The notes: generated by a model from the sequence alone, not told the origin. A stretch of 64,000 nt of DNA from CBDHFN01 sp965262605 (GCA_965262605.1 CBDHFN010000003.1:1-64000); one strand, 5' to 3'; shown: positions 27,902 to 37,167, counted from the stretch's first letter. Numbers and translations: made by a program.

Positions 27902-28513
27902 TTATTTCGTTTTATTTAAAGGCACAGCGGGTTTTAAATCAACATCTTTGATGATGATTTTATCGGGGTCTGTCCATGGAATTTCTTTTAAATTATAATT
28001 CAGCAAATTTAAAACTTCCCCAGTAATTTCCAAAGAATCACGCAATAATAAAATTGAATCATCATTTTTTATGTTAATAACCGCATCAATTTGGTATTTT
28101 TTAGCGATTTCGGTTGCATTTTTTTTGATATTATCGCGCAAAATTTGCCGACTGATGATAAATACTTCGTCCAATTGCCGTTTTTTAATTTCAAATGATT
28201 TATTTAATTCTAAAGTTTCCTTTTGAATTTTTTCTTGCGATTGATTATATTCAATTTTGGAAATTATCGCGCGTTTTTTTTGCAATATATTTTCTTTGCT
28301 TCTGATTTCTTGTTCAATATTTTTGACATTATCTTGAAATTTGCTAATTTCACCATTTAAGCGATTGACGAATGCCAACCAAGCATCAGATTTTTTCTCA
28401 ATTAACTCATTATTCATAAACGCAAATTTAGCATTCTTAGGCGCTTCATATCCCCAAAGAGGCGCGAAAATTAACCAAGAAAAAATAACTAAGCTTGCGC
28501 GCAACATTAACAT
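27902..28513 (-). CDS. OmpH/Skp-family periplasmic chaperone
   Basis: The 203-residue protein has a signal peptide (LRASLVIFSWLIFAPLWG) and a long coiled-coil middle (about 50-130, KLEMDQK-type heptads rich in Lys, Glu and Gln). This is the Skp/OmpH tentacle that cradles unfolded outer-membrane proteins. The C-terminal 60 residues (KKYQIDAVINIKNDDSILLL) are the small beta-body partner strand typical of OmpH. It is coupled to bamA by TAATG and lies before lpxD, the usual place for skp. Confidence 0.88.
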   Translation of the reverse strand: MLMLRASLVIFSWLIFAPLWGYEAPKNAKFAFMNNELIEKKSDAWLAFVNRLNGEISKFQDNVKNIEQEIRSKENILQKKRAIISKIEYNQSQEKIQKETLELNKSFEIKKRQLDEVFIISRQILRDNIKKNATEIAKKYQIDAVINIKNDDSILLLRDSLEITGEVLNLLNYNLKEIPWTDPDKIIIKDVDLKPAVPLNKTK

Positions 28514-30888
28514 TAAAACCGCGATCTAAAATCAAATCTAAATAATTGATCATGGTCGTAGCTTTCCTTAGAATAGGCTTTGGCAAGTGAAAATACCATG
28601 GGTCCGATGGGGGTTTTAAATGACAAACCTGCACCCGCCGCCGCACGAATCTTTGAAGAATCGCGTATCGTTGCCCCTTTTTCTTCGGGGGAAGTTAAAT
28701 AACCAATATCGTTAAATATACTTACTTTTGCGCCAACTTCTTCAAAAAACCCTAATGGAAAGCGGATTTCAGTTGATTGTGTTGCGTAATTTCTGCCACC
28801 CAGCGCATCGCCATTACTATCAACGGGACCTGCGCCACCATCGCTAAAACCACGCAAATTATTACCGCCCAAGAAAAATCTGTCGCTAACTAGGACTTTT
28901 CTGCCCGAAAAGCCCCGCATGGCACCAATTTCAGCCCCCATGACGCCCACCATATCATTAAAAATATTATTATAAGCCGCGGCGCGAATATTACCGCGAT
29001 AAAATGAAACATCGCCGCCCAAACCCGCAATATCGCTATTAAACGAAGTTATATAACCATCAGTTGGATCAATTTTGCTGTTTCTTGTATCATAGGAAAT
29101 GGTTTGCCCGACCGAAGAACTTAAATTCGCGCCTTGCTGTTGCTTGATAGCTAATGATGCGGTGGGTTGAATTTCGTAAATTTTGCGGTTGTTTAATTTA
29201 TAAAAATAATTTTGCGAAGTCGTATCATTATAATCAAAATTTGTTCTAAGAATAAAACCCGAATCCAATGAATTATAAGCACTAATTCGTTGGCGATTTG
29301 AACGGGTAGAGAAAATATCAAAGCCTGCGTCTAAATCTTTATCCATGAAATAGCGTTCAGTAAAACCTAAATTCACATTTTGCCGTCTTTGTGCGGCTTG
29401 CAAATCAAGGGACAAGGTGCGCCCTTCGCCCAATAAATTGCGTTCTCTTATGCCCGTTTGCAACAAAGCACCATCAGAAGTGGAAAAACCGACCCCTAAG
29501 GAAATATCGCCCGTGGATTGTTCTTCCACAACGATGCCAATTTGGCTTCTGTCTGGGGCGGATCCTTGTTGATTTTCTAACTTAACTGATTTGAAAAAGC
29601 CTAAATCTTGGACATTTTGGCGCGAATTGCGGATTTTTGTGCTGTTATATGGGTCGCCTTCCGCTATCAACAATTGACGGCGAATTAATTTATCAACGGT
29701 TCGTGTATTGCCTTTGATGTTAATTCGTTCAACATAAACTTGTTTGCCATTTTGAATTTGAAAGTCTATATTAAGCCGTTTTGTTTCAAGATTCTTGCTT
29801 AATTTCGGTTCAATTTCCACAAAGGCAAAGCCATTTTTACCCAATAAATCGGTAATTGCGATAATTGTTTCATCAATTTTTTTGGTGCTATAATAATCAT
29901 CGGCTTCAATGGTGATTAATTCTTTGAGTTGCGCCAAATTTAAATCTGGAATCTGGCTGGTAATATCGGTTTTGTCAACTTTATATCTTACGCCTTCGCT
30001 AAGCGTAAAATTAATGAAAAATCCCGATTTATCTTCTTCCAGTTCGGCAACGGCGGATAAAACGGTGAAATCTGCAAAACCGGCATTATTATATAATCGG
30101 CGCAATTCGTCTTTATCAACATTTAATCGGTCGGCATCATAAGAATCATTGCTGGTTAAAAATCGCCACCATCTTGCTTCTTTGGTTAAAATTTTACTGG
30201 CAAGTTCCGTATCGGTGAAATATTTATTGCCAATAAAATTAATTTTCTTTACCTCGGACCTTGCGCCTTCGGTAATTTCAAACACTAAATCAATGCGGTT
30301 TTCCGATTGTTCAATGATTTTTGGCTCAACAATCACGGCATATCGCCCCTTGCGCTGATAAATTTGCAAAATTCGTTGCACGGCGGCGCGCACTTTATCT
30401 TTGGAATAAATAGTGCGCGGTTTAATGGCAACTTCGGCATCTAAAATATTTGTTTCAATTCGGTCATTGCCTTCAAAGGCGATTCGGGAAATTGACGGGT
30501 TTTCTTGCACTTTAACCACTACGGATTTTTTATCTTCGTTGCGCGTAATTATCACATTGGCAAATAAATCCGTGGCAAATAAAGATTTAATAGATTCATC
30601 AACCAATTTGGGCGACCAAGGATCGCCGACTTTGAATGCCAAATATGAAATAATAGTATTCGGTTCAACCCGTTGCGCACCCTCAATCGTAATTGTAGCT
30701 ATTTCGCTGTTTTTTTCGGCATCGGCAGGTTTAATATTAGTAGTTGCGCCTGATTTTGTCGGGGCAACTAATGGCACGGAAGATTGTGCAAGCTGAATAT
30801 TATTAAGGGGCGCGCCATTAATTAATGCCGCCGATAAAATAAAGGTCGTTAAAAGAAAACTAATTTTAATGGTATTTATATAGCGCAT
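28513..30888 (-). CDS. bamA: Outer membrane protein assembly factor BamA
   Basis: BamA folds and inserts beta-barrel proteins in the outer membrane. After a signal peptide it has five POTRA domains (about 60-420; the first begins IATITIEGAQRVEPNTIISYL) and a 16-strand barrel ending in FRFDFRSRF, with the C-terminal aromatic signature for barrel recognition. The conserved loop-6 motif is seen as VSDRFFLGGNNLRGF (V/IRGF type). I use ATG 30888 (791 residues); a TTG 12 bases upstream lacks support. It heads the envelope operon bamA-skp-lpxD-fabZ/lpxA-lpxI. Confidence 0.97.
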   Translation of the reverse strand: MRYINTIKISFLLTTFILSAALINGAPLNNIQLAQSSVPLVAPTKSGATTNIKPADAEKNSEIATITIEGAQRVEPNTIISYLAFKVGDPWSPKLVDESIKSLFATDLFANVIITRNEDKKSVVVKVQENPSISRIAFEGNDRIETNILDAEVAIKPRTIYSKDKVRAAVQRILQIYQRKGRYAVIVEPKIIEQSENRIDLVFEITEGARSEVKKINFIGNKYFTDTELASKILTKEARWWRFLTSNDSYDADRLNVDKDELRRLYNNAGFADFTVLSAVAELEEDKSGFFINFTLSEGVRYKVDKTDITSQIPDLNLAQLKELITIEADDYYSTKKIDETIIAITDLLGKNGFAFVEIEPKLSKNLETKRLNIDFQIQNGKQVYVERINIKGNTRTVDKLIRRQLLIAEGDPYNSTKIRNSRQNVQDLGFFKSVKLENQQGSAPDRSQIGIVVEEQSTGDISLGVGFSTSDGALLQTGIRERNLLGEGRTLSLDLQAAQRRQNVNLGFTERYFMDKDLDAGFDIFSTRSNRQRISAYNSLDSGFILRTNFDYNDTTSQNYFYKLNNRKIYEIQPTASLAIKQQQGANLSSSVGQTISYDTRNSKIDPTDGYITSFNSDIAGLGGDVSFYRGNIRAAAYNNIFNDMVGVMGAEIGAMRGFSGRKVLVSDRFFLGGNNLRGFSDGGAGPVDSNGDALGGRNYATQSTEIRFPLGFFEEVGAKVSIFNDIGYLTSPEEKGATIRDSSKIRAAAGAGLSFKTPIGPMVFSLAKAYSKESYDHDQLFRFDFRSRF

Positions 30889-31018
30889 TGTCTCTCTCAA
30901 TTAGGTAATTACGAAATTAATAATACAAATTTTTTTTACTAAGTCAAGTAATATCAAATTTAAGTTTCATGAAAAAAAATCTTTATTTTAAAAAATAAAT
31001 CTGCTAATATAAATATTA

Positions 31019-31157
31019 AAGTTTGTTGCATTAAGAATTTTACAAAGCAATAGAGGGCAAAAACATACGACAAAGCGCAGAATACATGAAGTATTTGAGC
31101 ATTTTGAGTGTGTTTTTAACCGACTAGTGCAAAGCAAAAACTTAATGCTACAAACTT
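31019..31157. repeat. Structured repeat element, copy 1
   Basis: This is about 139 bp with long complementary ends: 31020-31034 pairs with 31142-31156 with one mismatch. The core 31052-31117 is shared with 53819-53884: AGAGGGCAA, AAAGCGCAG and TGAGCATTTTGAG are identical or nearly so. Two inner stems form: 31059-31068 with 31108-31117, and 31081-31085 with 31091-31095. It is non-coding and lies between bamA and a solute-binding gene. Compensatory differences between copies are described in the findings. It resembles a non-autonomous palindromic repeat or a structured RNA. Confidence 0.65.
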
Positions 31158-31175
31158 ATTAGGATTTTTAAATAT

Positions 31176-32261
31176 ATGTCGCGCAGAAAATTTTTAAATA
31201 ACGCCATAACCACTAGCATAGGATTATCGCTGGGCGGGGGGGCATTGTTTGCGCCCAATATATTAAAAGCGCAAACCCCGATTTTGCATGTTTTAGCCCC
31301 AAGCGCGCTATATTCCAATGAAATTATTGAATATTTGCAAACTTCTATTAACGCGAAAATTCAAATTACGGCTTATAAAAATGAATTTCAAATTATTAAT
31401 AATCTTAAATCAAGCAATATTAATTATGATTTAATTATTTGCAGCCATTTTACCGGTATGATTTTGAAAAAACACGAATTAATTCAGCCGATTCAATGGG
31501 GAAAAATTAAAAATATATCCGTATATCGCTATGATTTTGAAATTAATGATTATGATCCATTGCGCGAATTTTCCATTTTATTTGCGTATCAATTTTGGTC
31601 ATTGGCATTTAACACAAAATTAACCTATCAAAAACCGATAAGCTGGGGTGCAATTTTTGATTCTATACCCACTGATTCGCAAATAAATTGGTCGCAAGCA
31701 CCCATGGATTTAATTAAAACTGCGTGTTTATATTTGGGTTTTGGCATTAATAATACTAATCGGTCAAATTTTAATATTGTTGAAGACATGTTAATTACCT
31801 CTTTGCCTATGGTCAAGAAAATACCTTTTAGCTTAAATGTATTGGGTTTTGAATTTAATCAAGTTGACATTGCGTTTGCAACCACGAATCAAATTCAAAA
31901 CGCGATTAATAACTATAAAAACATTGGCGCGGCTTTTCCCAAGGAGGGCGTGCCAGTTTATGAAACTATTGCTTTAATTTCTAAGGATAGTTCACAAATT
32001 GAATTGGTGCATAGCTTAATTAATTTATTGCTTAATCCCCTAGTTGGCAAGGCAATTGCCGAAGATTCGTGCTTATTAAACCCGTTTGAACGGGTAATAA
32101 GGCTAACTTCCAATAACTATCAAACCAATAAAATCATTAATCCATCTTTAAATAAACTTATTAAACTTGAACCCATACGCACCTTTGATATACAAACATA
32201 TAATTATATGCAAGATATGTGGGCAAGAATAATTAGCAACGCGAAAAGCGAGTCTTCGTAA
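31176..32261 (+). CDS. Orphan Tat-exported substrate-binding protein (PotD-like fold), copy 1
   Basis: The 361 residues begin with a twin-arginine signal (MSRRKFLNNAITTSIG, then FAPNILKAQ as cleavage region). The mature part has the two-lobe pattern of PotD/spermidine-type binding proteins: YDLIICSHFTGMILKKHELIQPI in lobe 1, the PISWGAIFD hinge segment, and GAAFPKEGVPVYETIALISKDS in lobe 2. The two paralogues in the window (the next gene and 50660-51715) share the same plan. No permease or ATPase gene is adjacent, so the cognate transporter, if any, is elsewhere. The ligand is unknown; polyamine is only a family guess. It overlaps the next gene by 1 base. Confidence 0.72.
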   Translation: MSRRKFLNNAITTSIGLSLGGGALFAPNILKAQTPILHVLAPSALYSNEIIEYLQTSINAKIQITAYKNEFQIINNLKSSNINYDLIICSHFTGMILKKHELIQPIQWGKIKNISVYRYDFEINDYDPLREFSILFAYQFWSLAFNTKLTYQKPISWGAIFDSIPTDSQINWSQAPMDLIKTACLYLGFGINNTNRSNFNIVEDMLITSLPMVKKIPFSLNVLGFEFNQVDIAFATTNQIQNAINNYKNIGAAFPKEGVPVYETIALISKDSSQIELVHSLINLLLNPLVGKAIAEDSCLLNPFERVIRLTSNNYQTNKIINPSLNKLIKLEPIRTFDIQTYNYMQDMWARIISNAKSESS

Positions 32262-33334
32262 TGTTAAGAAGAAATTATCTTAGTAAATTCTTAATGGGAG
32301 TATGTGGATTTTCTTTATCAAATATTTTAAGTGCAGATGAATTAAAACAAGATAGCGGCGTTATTGAAGGGTATGTGCCACAGGCATCTGGAAATTTGGA
32401 TTTTTTTGGGCATTTCACGCGCACATATGGTATAAAAGTTAAATTTAATTCATACACAAATTATTTAAAATTTGTCAATGATGTTTTAAGTGATAAAATT
32501 CAAGCCGATTTTCTAATTGTTAGCTCATACACCGCTGATGCTTTAATTAAAGCGGGCAAAGTCCAAAAAGTAGACTGGAGTAGGGTTAAAAATTATGAAT
32601 TTCCAAAATATGAATCAGTAAGTAATACTTATGATAAAAACCGCGAATATAGTTTGCCCATTGGCACGGCTTATTTATGTTTGGCATATGATAAAATTCA
32701 ATTTCCGAATACACCGTTGACTTGGGGGGTTTTATTTGATAAAAAATTACCAAAATCCAAAATTGGTTGGTTAAATTATCCGAATGATGTTTTTCAAATT
32801 GCTGGGGCTTATATGGGGTATGGTTATAATGTTTCGGATAAAAATACATTAATAAAAATTCAAAAATTTTTAATTGATAATGCCAGCAAAGTTAACCGAT
32901 TAGCCGAAGGCGCGCAACAAGACTTAATAGCGTATAAAGAAGTAAGCCATATTGAAACTTATACTTCGGCAATTTTGCAAGTCATGAATGAATTTAATCA
33001 TATTGACATTCAATTTCCCCAAGAAGGCATTTTAGCCGATGAATCGGTTGCCGTCATTCCCAATAGCATGAATAATATGAATAATTTATATCAATTTGTT
33101 AATTATTTAATGATACCTTTGGTAGGCAAAACTTTGATTGAAAGCACTAATCTTGATGCTTCATTTGATAGTTTTTTGCGTTTAACTTCCGCAAAATATA
33201 AAAATAATAAATTTATTCACCCTAATTTAAATAAATCGGCGAAAGTTTACCCATTTTTAAATTTAGGCACGCAATATCAAGATACGATTAATAGCCTATG
33301 GCTTGATGTTATTAAAAATATTCCCAAAGTTTAA
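32261..33334 (+). CDS. Orphan substrate-binding protein (PotD-like fold), copy 2
   Basis: This is a tandem paralogue of the preceding gene: 357 residues, with a signal starting MLRRNYLSKFLMGVCGFSLS and matching landmarks (DFLIVSSYTADALIKAGKVQKVDW, TPLTWGVLFDKKLP, IQFPQEGILADESVAVIPNS, PLVGKTLIESTNLD, FLRLTSAKYKNNKFIHPNLNK). The start overlaps the upstream stop by one base, so the two are translated together. It is convergent with hmuS. The ligand is unknown. Divergence between the pair is large, so the duplication is old. Confidence 0.72.
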   Translation: MLRRNYLSKFLMGVCGFSLSNILSADELKQDSGVIEGYVPQASGNLDFFGHFTRTYGIKVKFNSYTNYLKFVNDVLSDKIQADFLIVSSYTADALIKAGKVQKVDWSRVKNYEFPKYESVSNTYDKNREYSLPIGTAYLCLAYDKIQFPNTPLTWGVLFDKKLPKSKIGWLNYPNDVFQIAGAYMGYGYNVSDKNTLIKIQKFLIDNASKVNRLAEGAQQDLIAYKEVSHIETYTSAILQVMNEFNHIDIQFPQEGILADESVAVIPNSMNNMNNLYQFVNYLMIPLVGKTLIESTNLDASFDSFLRLTSAKYKNNKFIHPNLNKSAKVYPFLNLGTQYQDTINSLWLDVIKNIPKV

Positions 33335-33357
33335 TCATAAATCGCGGGTGGCAAGGT

Positions 33358-34446
33358 TTAATCGGCAATAATATTGGCGGAAATCGCGGGCATAATTTTC
33401 GCAATTATATCGCGCCATAAAGGTTTTTCGGGGTTGCCTTGATGGCGTTTGCCGAAAAATATTGCCATAATTTCTCCATTTTTATCAAAAATTTCCAGCG
33501 AAGTAATAATGCCATCTAAGGTGGGTTTTTTGACAACCCAAATATTCGCTATTTTATCCTCGCGCAGGTGCAGGTTAAAATTCGGGTCCATAATATTATA
33601 CCAATTGTCATAATTTAATAAATTATTTACGGGTCCACAATATATTTGAATTACCCCGTGATTGCCCACAAAAATCATCATTTCAGTTTGATAATTGCGA
33701 ATATCATTGCAAACTTCGCGCGCCGCATAATTATCAACAAGATAGGCAAAATCACTGCCAATATGGGTAAAAGCCTGTTCGCGACTAACTTTAAATTTAC
33801 GCAACATGGGGTCAAAATCATGCGTGTCTTTAAGATTTTTCCAAGCAACCCTTAAACCCGCCCAATCAATTTCATCATTGTCAAGCATCGGTGCTTTTGC
33901 GGGTTTGGGAATAACTTCAAGCCAATTATCTTGATTTTCATGCGTGAATTTTGCGACTAAATCGTTAAATTTTACTTCGTCAGAATTATCAGTTAAGTAT
34001 ATTTTATGTAATGCCGTGCCATATTTATCAAAAAATTGCAAACTTTTGCGGGTTTTAGGGGCAACGCCATCATTCAACGCAAAAGCATATTGCCAATGAT
34101 TTAAAAATAATCTTAAATCAATATCAGGGTTTACAAATAAACCAATGGTCATTTTGCCATGGTGGTGTATTTCAAAATTATCATAAATGCCTTTTCGTTC
34201 ATGCACGCAATTATCGTTACGGGTAAGCGCCATTAACTCGCCTAAGGGCTGTAAATCCCCTAAAATTTCGGCAATATTATCGCTTAATCGCGTGGCACCG
34301 AAGCCAACTTGCGCTGCGACTAATTCGCCTTCGGATATATTTAACATTTGCGCCGCATCACGCGCGCGTAGCATTTTATTATTGGCACGCATGGCTGTAT
34401 ATTCAAGATATATATTGTTTTTTTCTGCGATTGTTGCTTTTTTCAT
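33358..34446 (-). CDS. hmuS: Hemin-degrading/heme-chaperone protein HmuS
   Basis: HmuS/HemS proteins bind cytoplasmic heme and pass it on or degrade it to release iron. The sequence has the tandem two-half layout of the family: first half with GFGATRLSDNIAEILGDLQPLG, ALTRNDNCVHERKGIYDN and GLFVNPDIDLRLFLNHW; second half with EMMIFVGNHGVIQIYCGPV and FNLHLREDKIANIWVVKKPT. I start it at 34446 (MKKATIAEKNN, 362 residues) because AAAGGAG lies upstream; the ATG at 34461 lacks one. It is downstream of hemP and the Fur palindrome, so it is expected to be iron-repressed. Confidence 0.93.
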   Translation of the reverse strand: MKKATIAEKNNIYLEYTAMRANNKMLRARDAAQMLNISEGELVAAQVGFGATRLSDNIAEILGDLQPLGELMALTRNDNCVHERKGIYDNFEIHHHGKMTIGLFVNPDIDLRLFLNHWQYAFALNDGVAPKTRKSLQFFDKYGTALHKIYLTDNSDEVKFNDLVAKFTHENQDNWLEVIPKPAKAPMLDNDEIDWAGLRVAWKNLKDTHDFDPMLRKFKVSREQAFTHIGSDFAYLVDNYAAREVCNDIRNYQTEMMIFVGNHGVIQIYCGPVNNLLNYDNWYNIMDPNFNLHLREDKIANIWVVKKPTLDGIITSLEIFDKNGEIMAIFFGKRHQGNPEKPLWRDIIAKIMPAISANIIAD

Positions 34447-34465
34447 GATAACTCCTTTCAAAGAT

Positions 34466-34726
34466 TTATGCTAATTCCACGGCGATGGTTTGCCTGCTGG
34501 TTCTTGATCTATCATCAACTGCCACGCCAACATCACTTTTGCTAAGTTCGTCAGTTTTAAGCCCCGTGATAATATGCCGCAGGGTAAAACTAGATTCGGC
34601 ATGGCGGGTTTCATGCACTGAAATAGCGACAATAATTTGTTGTTCTTGCCCAAACATTTGAAAAGGCGAGATAATAGCGGTTAAAAATAGGCTAGCTTGA
34701 AAAATTTTATAATAGCTTTTGAACAT
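34466..34726 (-). CDS. Small exported protein, possibly the remnant of a TonB-dependent heme receptor
   Basis: I do not recognise this 86-residue product with certainty. It starts with a signal peptide (IFQASLFLTAIISPFQMFG). It then has a stretch (IIVAISVHETRHAESSFTL, then IITGLKTDELSKSD) that recalls the plug start of TonB-dependent receptors, where an ATRxxxS segment is followed by VIxxDEI. It stops after 86 residues, while such receptors exceed 600, so if the resemblance is real most of the gene has been deleted. The place, between hemP and hmuS, is where hmuR-type receptors often sit. It may instead be an unrelated small envelope protein. Confidence 0.4.
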   Translation of the reverse strand: MFKSYYKIFQASLFLTAIISPFQMFGQEQQIIVAISVHETRHAESSFTLRHIITGLKTDELSKSDVGVAVDDRSRTSRQTIAVELA

Positions 34727-34800
34727 TTTTTCCTCTTGAATAAAAAACGATAAATTGCTTGCTTAAATATTTTTTCAAATTTTGGCTGGCTATGGCGGAT

Positions 34801-34977
34801 TTATTTTGTTAAAATTAATTTATTATTCGCCGTGATGCGCATGGTATATTCTTGGTCATTATGGGTGATGGTAATAATTTTTGATTGTTCAAATAATTCA
34901 TGGCTTTTCATGGTATTATTAATTACAAAGACGCTGCGTTGCGATAAATTTGAATTGTTAATTATATTATTATTCAT
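34801..34977 (-). CDS. hemP: Hemin uptake protein HemP/HmuP
   Basis: A 58-residue protein ends DQEYTMRITANNKLILTK, which is the conserved C-terminal signature of HemP/HmuP (tyrosine-Arg-Leu/Ile pattern and terminal KLILTK), and has the SQRSVFVIN segment earlier. HmuP is reported as an activator of heme-uptake genes in rhizobia and relatives. The start at 34977 is preceded by AAAAGGAG. It is the first gene after the Fur palindrome at 35011-35045 and upstream of hmuS. Confidence 0.85.
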   Translation of the reverse strand: MNNNIINNSNLSQRSVFVINNTMKSHELFEQSKIITITHNDQEYTMRITANNKLILTK

Positions 34978-35010
34978 TATTACTCCTTTTTAAATAACTT
35001 TGTGATATTA

Positions 35011-35045
35011 AATTAATTGATAATGATTATCATTATCAATTAATT
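35011..35045. promoter_or_regulatory. Fur box within a 35-bp near-perfect palindrome
   Basis: GATAATGATTATCATTATC at 35019-35037 matches the classic 19-bp Fur consensus at 18 positions. The symmetry extends to AATTAATT on both ends, giving a 35-bp palindrome that only breaks at its centre. It lies 34 bases upstream of hemP and so should repress the hemP-hmuS unit when iron is plentiful. secB starts about 210 bases away on the other strand and is probably not the target. Confidence 0.85.
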
Positions 35046-35252
35046 TTTGTGATGTCAAGAAAAAATTACTAATTTTATTAAAATTTTATTTATAAATTTT
35101 CATTATATAATAATAGATTATTACCATAGCGCAATTAATTTTTTAAAAATTAAATAAAATTTTATTTATACTAAAAATCCGTCATATATAGATTAAAAAT
35201 ATTGACTTTATAAATAATTTGATTAAAAATACCATTATTATTAAGGATTACC

Positions 35253-35726
35253 ATGAGCAAAAACCCAACAACACCAGAAAATTCCGAAGAATTAGCATCG
35301 CAACCACCCTTTGTGATTCATGCGCAATATTTAGTGGATTTTTCCTTTGAAAATAAAATTATTCTGCCTTATTTGCGCGGTGAAGTAGACCCAAAATTCA
35401 CCCATGAAATGGAATGGAGTTTGGCGATTAACCATTTAGAAGAAACAAATTACGAAGTAGTTTTACATATTTTAATTAATGGTATTTCCGCTGATAAAAC
35501 GGCGTATATTATTGAAATATATTACGGCGCAGTCGTGGCGATTAACCCCGCATATGCCGAACATATTCGCCCCATTTGCCAAGTTGAAGTGCCTAATCTT
35601 TTATTCCCAAATGCAAGGCAGATAATTACCGAAAGCGTGATGCGCGCAACTTACCCGCCCTTATACCCGCCCGTCATTGATTTTCGTGCCAAATTTCTAA
35701 GCGATATTCAATCGGCTGAAGCATAA
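35253..35726 (+). CDS. secB: Protein-export chaperone SecB
   Basis: SecB keeps preproteins unfolded and delivers them to SecA. The 157 residues begin, after an acidic leader, with the family start PPFVIHAQYLVDFSFEN. An EMEWSLAINHLEETNYEVVLHI strand block and the conserved PNLLFPNARQIITESV then PPLYPPVIDF end follow. SecB is largely proteobacterial. A clear AAGGA site precedes the ATG. It is followed by purF after 1 base, so they share a transcript. Confidence 0.95.
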   Translation: MSKNPTTPENSEELASQPPFVIHAQYLVDFSFENKIILPYLRGEVDPKFTHEMEWSLAINHLEETNYEVVLHILINGISADKTAYIIEIYYGAVVAINPAYAEHIRPICQVEVPNLLFPNARQIITESVMRATYPPLYPPVIDFRAKFLSDIQSAEA

Positions 35727-35727
35727 A

Positions 35728-37161
35728 ATGCCGTATCAAGACGATAAACTCCACGAAGAATGCGCCGTTTTTGCGGTGGCGAATCATCAAGATGCCGTGG
35801 CTTTAACGATTTTGGGACTGCATGCCTTGCAACATCGCGGGCAAGAAGCATCAGGTATTATTTCATTTGACGGCAAGAATTTTCATTCCAAAAAAGCCAT
35901 TGGCTTAGTCGGCGATAATTTCGGTAAAATGGCAAATTTACAAAAATTACATGGTAAATTTGCGATTGGGCATAACCGATATTCCACAACGGGCAGTTCG
36001 GAATATAAAAATATTCAACCTTTATACGCGGATTTTGATTTTGGCGGTGCCGCAATTGCCCATAATGGTAATTTAGTCAATGGATTGGAATTGCGCCATG
36101 ATTTAGTGTCCCAAGGGCGAATTTTTTATACCACCACGGATACCGAGGTAATTTTGCACCTGATGGCAATGGTCAAGGGCGAAATTACCGAACGATTAAA
36201 ATATGCGCTTTCAAGGGTTTCGGGCGCATATGCGTTAATCTGCATGTCCGAAAATAAATTAATTGGTGTTCGCGATAATTTGGGGATTCGCCCGCTTATG
36301 ATTGGCAAATTGCAAGATAAATTCGTGTTAAGTTCCGAATCGGTCGGATTTGATATTATTGGCGCGCAATATTTGCGCATGGTTGAACCCGGCGAAATGG
36401 TGATAATAACTAATGATAAATTAACTTCCGTGCAAATTGCCCCAAAACGGCGCGCCAAAACTTGCTTGTTTGAATTTGTGTATTTTGCGCGTCCCGATGG
36501 CATAATTGACGATATTAATATTTATCAAGCCCGCAAAAAGTCTGGGATTGAACTGGCAAAGCAAGCCCCGTGCGATGCTGATGTTGTCGTGCCGATTCCT
36601 GATAGTGGCACGCCCGCGGCTTTGGGTTATGCGCTTGAATCTGGTATTGAATTTGAATTAGGCATAATTCGTAATCATTATATCGGGCGCACATTCATTG
36701 AACCAACCGATGCGATTCGCCATTTGGGCGTGAAATTAAAGCATAACGCGAATCGTAAAGTGCTTAAAAATAAACGCGTGATTTTGGTTGATGATTCCTT
36801 GGTGCGTGGCACAACCGCCAGTAAAATTGTCAAAATGGTGCGCGATATGGGCGCAAAAGAAGTGCATTTTCGCATCGCAAGTCCGCAAGTTTTATACCCT
36901 GATTTTTATGGTATTGATATGCCTTCGCAACAAGAATTATTGGCGGCAAGCATGAATTTAGAGGAAATGACCAAATTTTTGGGCGTGGATAGTTTGGCAT
37001 TTTTATCGTTAAATGGGCTTTATCGTGCCCTTGGTGAAGAAAATCGCAACGATGCCGACCCGCAATTTACCGACCATTATTTCAGTGGTGATTACCCCAT
37101 TGCCATTAATAAATCTTCGCAAACCCCCAAAGAGCAATTATCGCTGATGCAAAGTATTTGA
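35728..37161 (+). CDS. purF: Amidophosphoribosyltransferase PurF
   Basis: PurF catalyses the committed step of purine synthesis, PRPP plus glutamine to phosphoribosylamine. A short propeptide (10 residues) precedes nucleophile Cys11 in HEECAVFAV. The class II glutaminase domain has GHNRYSTTG and AHNGNLVNG. The phosphoribosyltransferase domain (about 250-470) has the PRPP loop VILVDDSLVRGTTASKIV and PIPDSGTPAALGYA. The 477 residues are normal. It sits between secB and ubiD. Confidence 0.97.
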   Translation: MPYQDDKLHEECAVFAVANHQDAVALTILGLHALQHRGQEASGIISFDGKNFHSKKAIGLVGDNFGKMANLQKLHGKFAIGHNRYSTTGSSEYKNIQPLYADFDFGGAAIAHNGNLVNGLELRHDLVSQGRIFYTTTDTEVILHLMAMVKGEITERLKYALSRVSGAYALICMSENKLIGVRDNLGIRPLMIGKLQDKFVLSSESVGFDIIGAQYLRMVEPGEMVIITNDKLTSVQIAPKRRAKTCLFEFVYFARPDGIIDDINIYQARKKSGIELAKQAPCDADVVVPIPDSGTPAALGYALESGIEFELGIIRNHYIGRTFIEPTDAIRHLGVKLKHNANRKVLKNKRVILVDDSLVRGTTASKIVKMVRDMGAKEVHFRIASPQVLYPDFYGIDMPSQQELLAASMNLEEMTKFLGVDSLAFLSLNGLYRALGEENRNDADPQFTDHYFSGDYPIAINKSSQTPKEQLSLMQSI

Positions 37162-37167
37162 ATCAAC

